Positions 13,701-14,405 of a stretch of 14,405 bases of DNA are shown in pieces. The stretch comes from Cyanobacteria bacterium UBA11372. Lineage in GTDB: Bacteria; Cyanobacteriota; Cyanobacteriia; Cyanobacteriales; Aerosakkonemataceae. The translations under genes and the position numbers were made by a program. The stretch is taken from positions 1,868 through 16,272 of the forward strand of contig DNGG01000129.1 in assembly GCA_003486675.1 (NCBI GenBank), given 5' to 3'. Within the stretch, counting starts at the first letter, position 1, and every line of letters starts with the position of its first letter. The notes beneath the pieces are model-generated. The model had not been told where the DNA came from. It made no database searches and saw only the letters and a list, made by a program, of their open reading frames with translations.

Positions 13701-14405
13701 AAATTTAAAATCTACTATATTTCCTGGTTTATTTCTGACGGATGCCAAAGCTACAATCCCATCTTGGGAACTATCTAATACGCTCGCCAGTAAAGATTTT
13801 GATCGCGCCAGTGCTTCGGTTGTTTTCACCAACTCGCTAACATCGGTATGGGAGAAAATCATCCGCACAACCCGCCCGCTGCGATTTTTGAGATGAATGG
13901 CTCGGACGAGGATATATACCGTTGAACCGTTTTTATGATAAAATCTTTGCGTTGCCGTAAATTCTTTTAATCGACCGGAATTATAAGCATCGATTAAATT
14001 TAAGGCGGCAATTTTATCTTCAGTAAAAATTAGATTTTCCCAAGAGGAAAATTGATCGCAAATTTCATCTTCCTCGTACCCAAGCATTTCTTTCCAGCGG
14101 GGGGAGAAGTAAACTTCGCCCGTTTGTAAATTCCATTCCCAAAAGCCGTCGTTCGAGGCGCACAAAACTAATTCCAAACTGTCTTTAGTTTCTTGCAGTT
14201 CTGCTTGTGCAGCGGTGCGAGTCAGAATTTCTTCTTGGAGTACTTTATTTTTTAGTTCTAGTTGCTTTTGCAGGGTTTGGATTTCGAGTTGATTTTCGAT
14301 CCGGGCTAAAACTTCTTCAACTTGAAAGGGTTTGGTAATATAATCGACGCCGCCGACTTTAAAGGCTTTTACTTTGTCGTTTGCTTCATCTAAAACGCTC
14401 AAGAA
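7758..14405 (-). CDS. Giant hybrid histidine kinase (REC-PASx11-GAF-HisKA-HATPase-REC), 5' end outside window
   Basis: The frame is open through the right edge (TTC codon at 14405-14403), so the N-terminus is missing; 2,215 residues are visible. Residues are numbered from the TTG codon at 14402. In order: end of a receiver domain (1-40, GGVDYITKPFQ), coiled linker, eleven PAS domains (about 75-198, 205-325, 331-450, 459-582, 592-703, 712-833, 843-1005, 1024-1118, 1129-1250, 1260-1397, 1407-1522), a phytochrome/CBCR-related GAF (1548-1722), HisKA with phospho-His H1751 (MSHELRTPLN), HATPase (1855-1975: N-box NAIKFT, G1 DTGPGIAP, G2 GTGLGLPI), a C-terminal receiver (2002-2120: D2008, D2051, T2081, K2103) and a tail of about 90 residues. 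Most PAS ends carry D-I-T-x-R-K. No membrane segment is seen, so it is a cytoplasmic multi-input sensor. Three in-frame insertions of repeat DNA are present. It heads the cluster with the two cyclases. Confidence 0.95.
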   Translation of the reverse strand, partial: FLSVLDEANDKVKAFKVGGVDYITKPFQVEEVLARIENQLEIQTLQKQLELKNKVLQEEILTRTAAQAELQETKDSLELVLCASNDGFWEWNLQTGEVYFSPRWKEMLGYEEDEICDQFSSWENLIFTEDKIAALNLIDAYNSGRLKEFTATQRFYHKNGSTVYILVRAIHLKNRSGRVVRMIFSHTDVSELVKTTEALARSKSLLASVLDSSQDGIVALASVRNKPGNIVDFKFILVNPSAEQIAGIAAEKLIELHLLKKLPWMAETGLFEDYVRVVETGEILNREVHYNFAGRLAWFHVVAVKLGDGLAVTFCDITDKKLAQQEVLIARERLEYLLSSNPSVIYSCKTTGDYGATFVSQNVTALLGYEPGELLDSDNFWASHIHPEDKDRIWAEMPQIFAQGYHAGEYRFLHKDGTYRWLYDAVKLVRDADGNPIEMIGSLSDITERKQIEQALQESQRFIQKIAETNPNILYVYDMIEGRNVYVNREITETLGYTAEDLKQMGTAVMPTLMHPEDLARFGEYLKEFETGKDGDIFEFEYRMRHKNGEYRWLFSRDTLFARTADGKSKQMLGAATDITQRKQAEAELRQQKELLQTIFDNIPVMVTLYDRAGKMLLTNRHLEQVIGWSWAELANRNLIVECYPDSEYRARVVDFMAAATGKWQDFKTTTRQGKVIDTCWANILLSDGNCIGIGQDITERKQAEEALRKSEERFQLAIEASGLGLWDWHIQTGIVYYSNEWKTMLGYAIEEIEDKFESWERLVHPDDLPLAKAALQAHLQGESSGYEIEFRMSAKSGEWKWILSRGRVTERDELNNPVRMTGTHKDISDRKQIQSALQESERKFRAIFNNTFQFTGLLTPDGTLLEANQTALDFCGIESSDAVGRPFWESRWWTVGVEEQVSRAAGEQVSRGAGENYQLPITNYPRSLALPGNAITNSQSLTPTQQQLRDAIALAASGEFVRYEVDIRGEGKTIATIDFSLKPVFDDAGNVVLLIPEGRDISEKKRDERVKTALINCLEQSEARLSQIVTTISEGLVVQDDNERILFVNGAALALFGRSYEEVLHLSLGLPIRIDELNEIEIIRPGSQIIIAEMRALRISWDNKPAYLISLRDITARKQAENALKQSEARLQKLADNVPGMLYEYLLHPDGSYNFAYVSSGCREINELEPQQLIENPDLGFQFTHLDDLQKLHQSIATSARTLEPWFWEGRITTRSGKQKWIQGVAKPERCDNGDILWHGVLIDTSDRKAADEALRQSEARLQKLTASVPGLIYEFIQDRDGSYSFAYVSSGCRDIYELEPEQLLENAQLALEQVHPDDIQSLMDAIASSAQTLTPFTWEGRLNSPSGQIKWIQATSRPECLPRSQAQPARSQAQPGNEGGIIWHGVMIDVSDRKFNEALLKESQQRIAFLVQQTPIAAIEWNNGGEIIAWNPAAAEIFGYSQTEAIGKNLIDLLTPSMLKEQIKLVPEDLLYLRGANCSISENITKDGRIVICEWYNTALIDERGNAIGGASMAVDITERQQAQEALRESAERERAIAKAIERMRQSLDLETIFRATTEELRQVLESDRVIIYRFNPDWSGNFVAESVASGWVPLIQSDLEQPNYTEAVLDSPRCIVKLWDSPDSLIEDTYLQCTSGGIYNQGEKYLCVSDIYQAGFSNCYIELLETFQAKAYITVPIFCGNKLWGLLATYQNNAPRLWSAAEINIVVQIGNQLGVALQQAELLAQLQLAKEAADAANKAKSQFLARMSHELRTPLNAILGFSQLLSRSESLAQAEREHLAIINRSGEHLLDLINDILSMSKIEAGQVALNETSFDLYRLLAAIEDMFQLKAKTKGLELKFERAPQLPQYVKTDESKLRQVLINLLGNAIKFTSTGSVTLRVMGNGQESSNDPLPMTHYQLFFEVEDTGPGIAPEELTTIFRPFVQSQTGRQSMEGTGLGLPISQQFVKLMGGEIGVTSQLRKGSTFKFNIQATVVSEAPPSNLADARRVIGLEPNQPKYRILVVEDVLANRQLLLELLAPLGFDVLEAENGQQGLAFWETWQPDLVLMDMEMPVMDGYTATGEIKRHPKGKNTKIIALTASAFEEQRLAILNAGCDDFICKPFQEEILFEKMAQHLGVLYVYQQNRSLAANGRLPAQSQPLSSEDLSCMPRNWIVALHQAALEIDDQQIMDLLAQIPATQSNMTKALTDLVDNFRMDIIIELTQTYSDESPN
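8703..8757. repeat. In-frame ATGGGTAATGGG inverted repeat inside the kinase ATPase domain
   Basis: ATGGGTAATGGG at 8713-8724 pairs perfectly with CCCATTACCCAT at 8742-8753, and the left side is itself a short direct repeat. On the coding strand it specifies MGNGQESSNDPLPMTHYQ (residues 1884-1901), placed between the strands ending SVTLRV and starting LFFEVED. Related kinases usually have only a short turn there. Confidence 0.7.
10266..10315. repeat. In-frame CTCGTTCCCAGG palindrome with a 21-bp tandem duplication
   Basis: Bases 10266-10294 are a perfect palindrome with 14-bp arms (CTCGTTCCCAGGCT) around one central base. The 21 bases 10274-10294 are repeated exactly at 10295-10315, giving a seven-residue duplication in the protein (RSQAQPA then RSQAQPG, residues 1364-1377). 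A degenerate palindrome of the same family is at 11603-11627. Confidence 0.85.
11583..11709. repeat. In-frame composite of three repeat types inside PAS 7 of the kinase
   Basis: From left to right: an ATTGGGAATTGGTAATGG unit (11585-11602), an imperfect CGTTCCCAGGC palindrome (11603-11627), GGTAATTGGTAATC-type heptamers (11629-11657), and CACCTGCT-type units (11658-11709). The stretch encodes residues of about 898-940 with low-complexity composition (EQVSRAAGEQVSRGAGE, then NYQLPITNYP, RSLALPGNAI). All three repeat families also occur outside or elsewhere in genes of this window. Confidence 0.8.

Overview
The window looks like chromosomal DNA of a filamentous cyanobacterium (an Oscillatoria/Microcoleus/Kamptonema-like lineage is my best guess). 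The evidence is more than a dozen GCGATCGC (HIP1) octamers, runs of heptamer short tandem repeats (GCAATTA, GATTTTA and GGTAATT types), small palindromic repeats of the GTAGAGACGT, CTCGTTCCCAGG and GAAACCGGGTTT types, and a dense set of PAS/GAF/REC signalling proteins. The genus is an inference, not a demonstrated fact.

Left part (1-3811, + strand). The window opens inside the last 73 codons of a histidine kinase. Its stop overlaps the start of a CheY-like response regulator by one base, so the two are a likely two-component pair. About 550 bp of repeat-filled, apparently non-coding DNA follow. Then come small genes separated by repeats: a 78-aa protein with two copies of a QQSMLSRAE motif, a 61-aa protein with a hydrophobic N-terminus, a DUF442/tyrosine-phosphatase-like protein with an HCx4R motif, a ComFB-like protein, and a radical SAM protein of the wyosine-synthase-like group.

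Middle (3812-4116). This is a convergent intergenic region. It holds the second copy of a ~118-bp nested inverted-repeat element (first copy at 727-845) and AT-rich repeats that could act as a two-way terminator.

Right part (4117-14405, - strand). Three tightly packed signalling genes are read right to left. First is a giant hybrid histidine kinase, truncated by the window edge: REC, 11 PAS, GAF, HisKA, HATPase, REC. Second is a REC-GAF-GGDEF diguanylate cyclase, overlapping the kinase by 17 bp. Third is a REC-GAF-PAS class III adenylyl cyclase, 49 bp further on. The cyclases share a paralogous REC-GAF front half and differ in output. The simplest model is one kinase, or a shared phosphorelay, driving both c-di-GMP and cAMP synthesis.

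The most unusual observation is that the giant kinase gene has at least three in-frame insertions made of the same kinds of repeat seen between genes. They lie in a PAS loop (10266-10315), another PAS domain (11583-11709) and the ATPase domain (8703-8757). The upstream kinase (C-terminal tail) and the radical SAM protein (last codons) also read into repeats. The repeats therefore appear to be remodelling signalling proteins as well as filling intergenic space.
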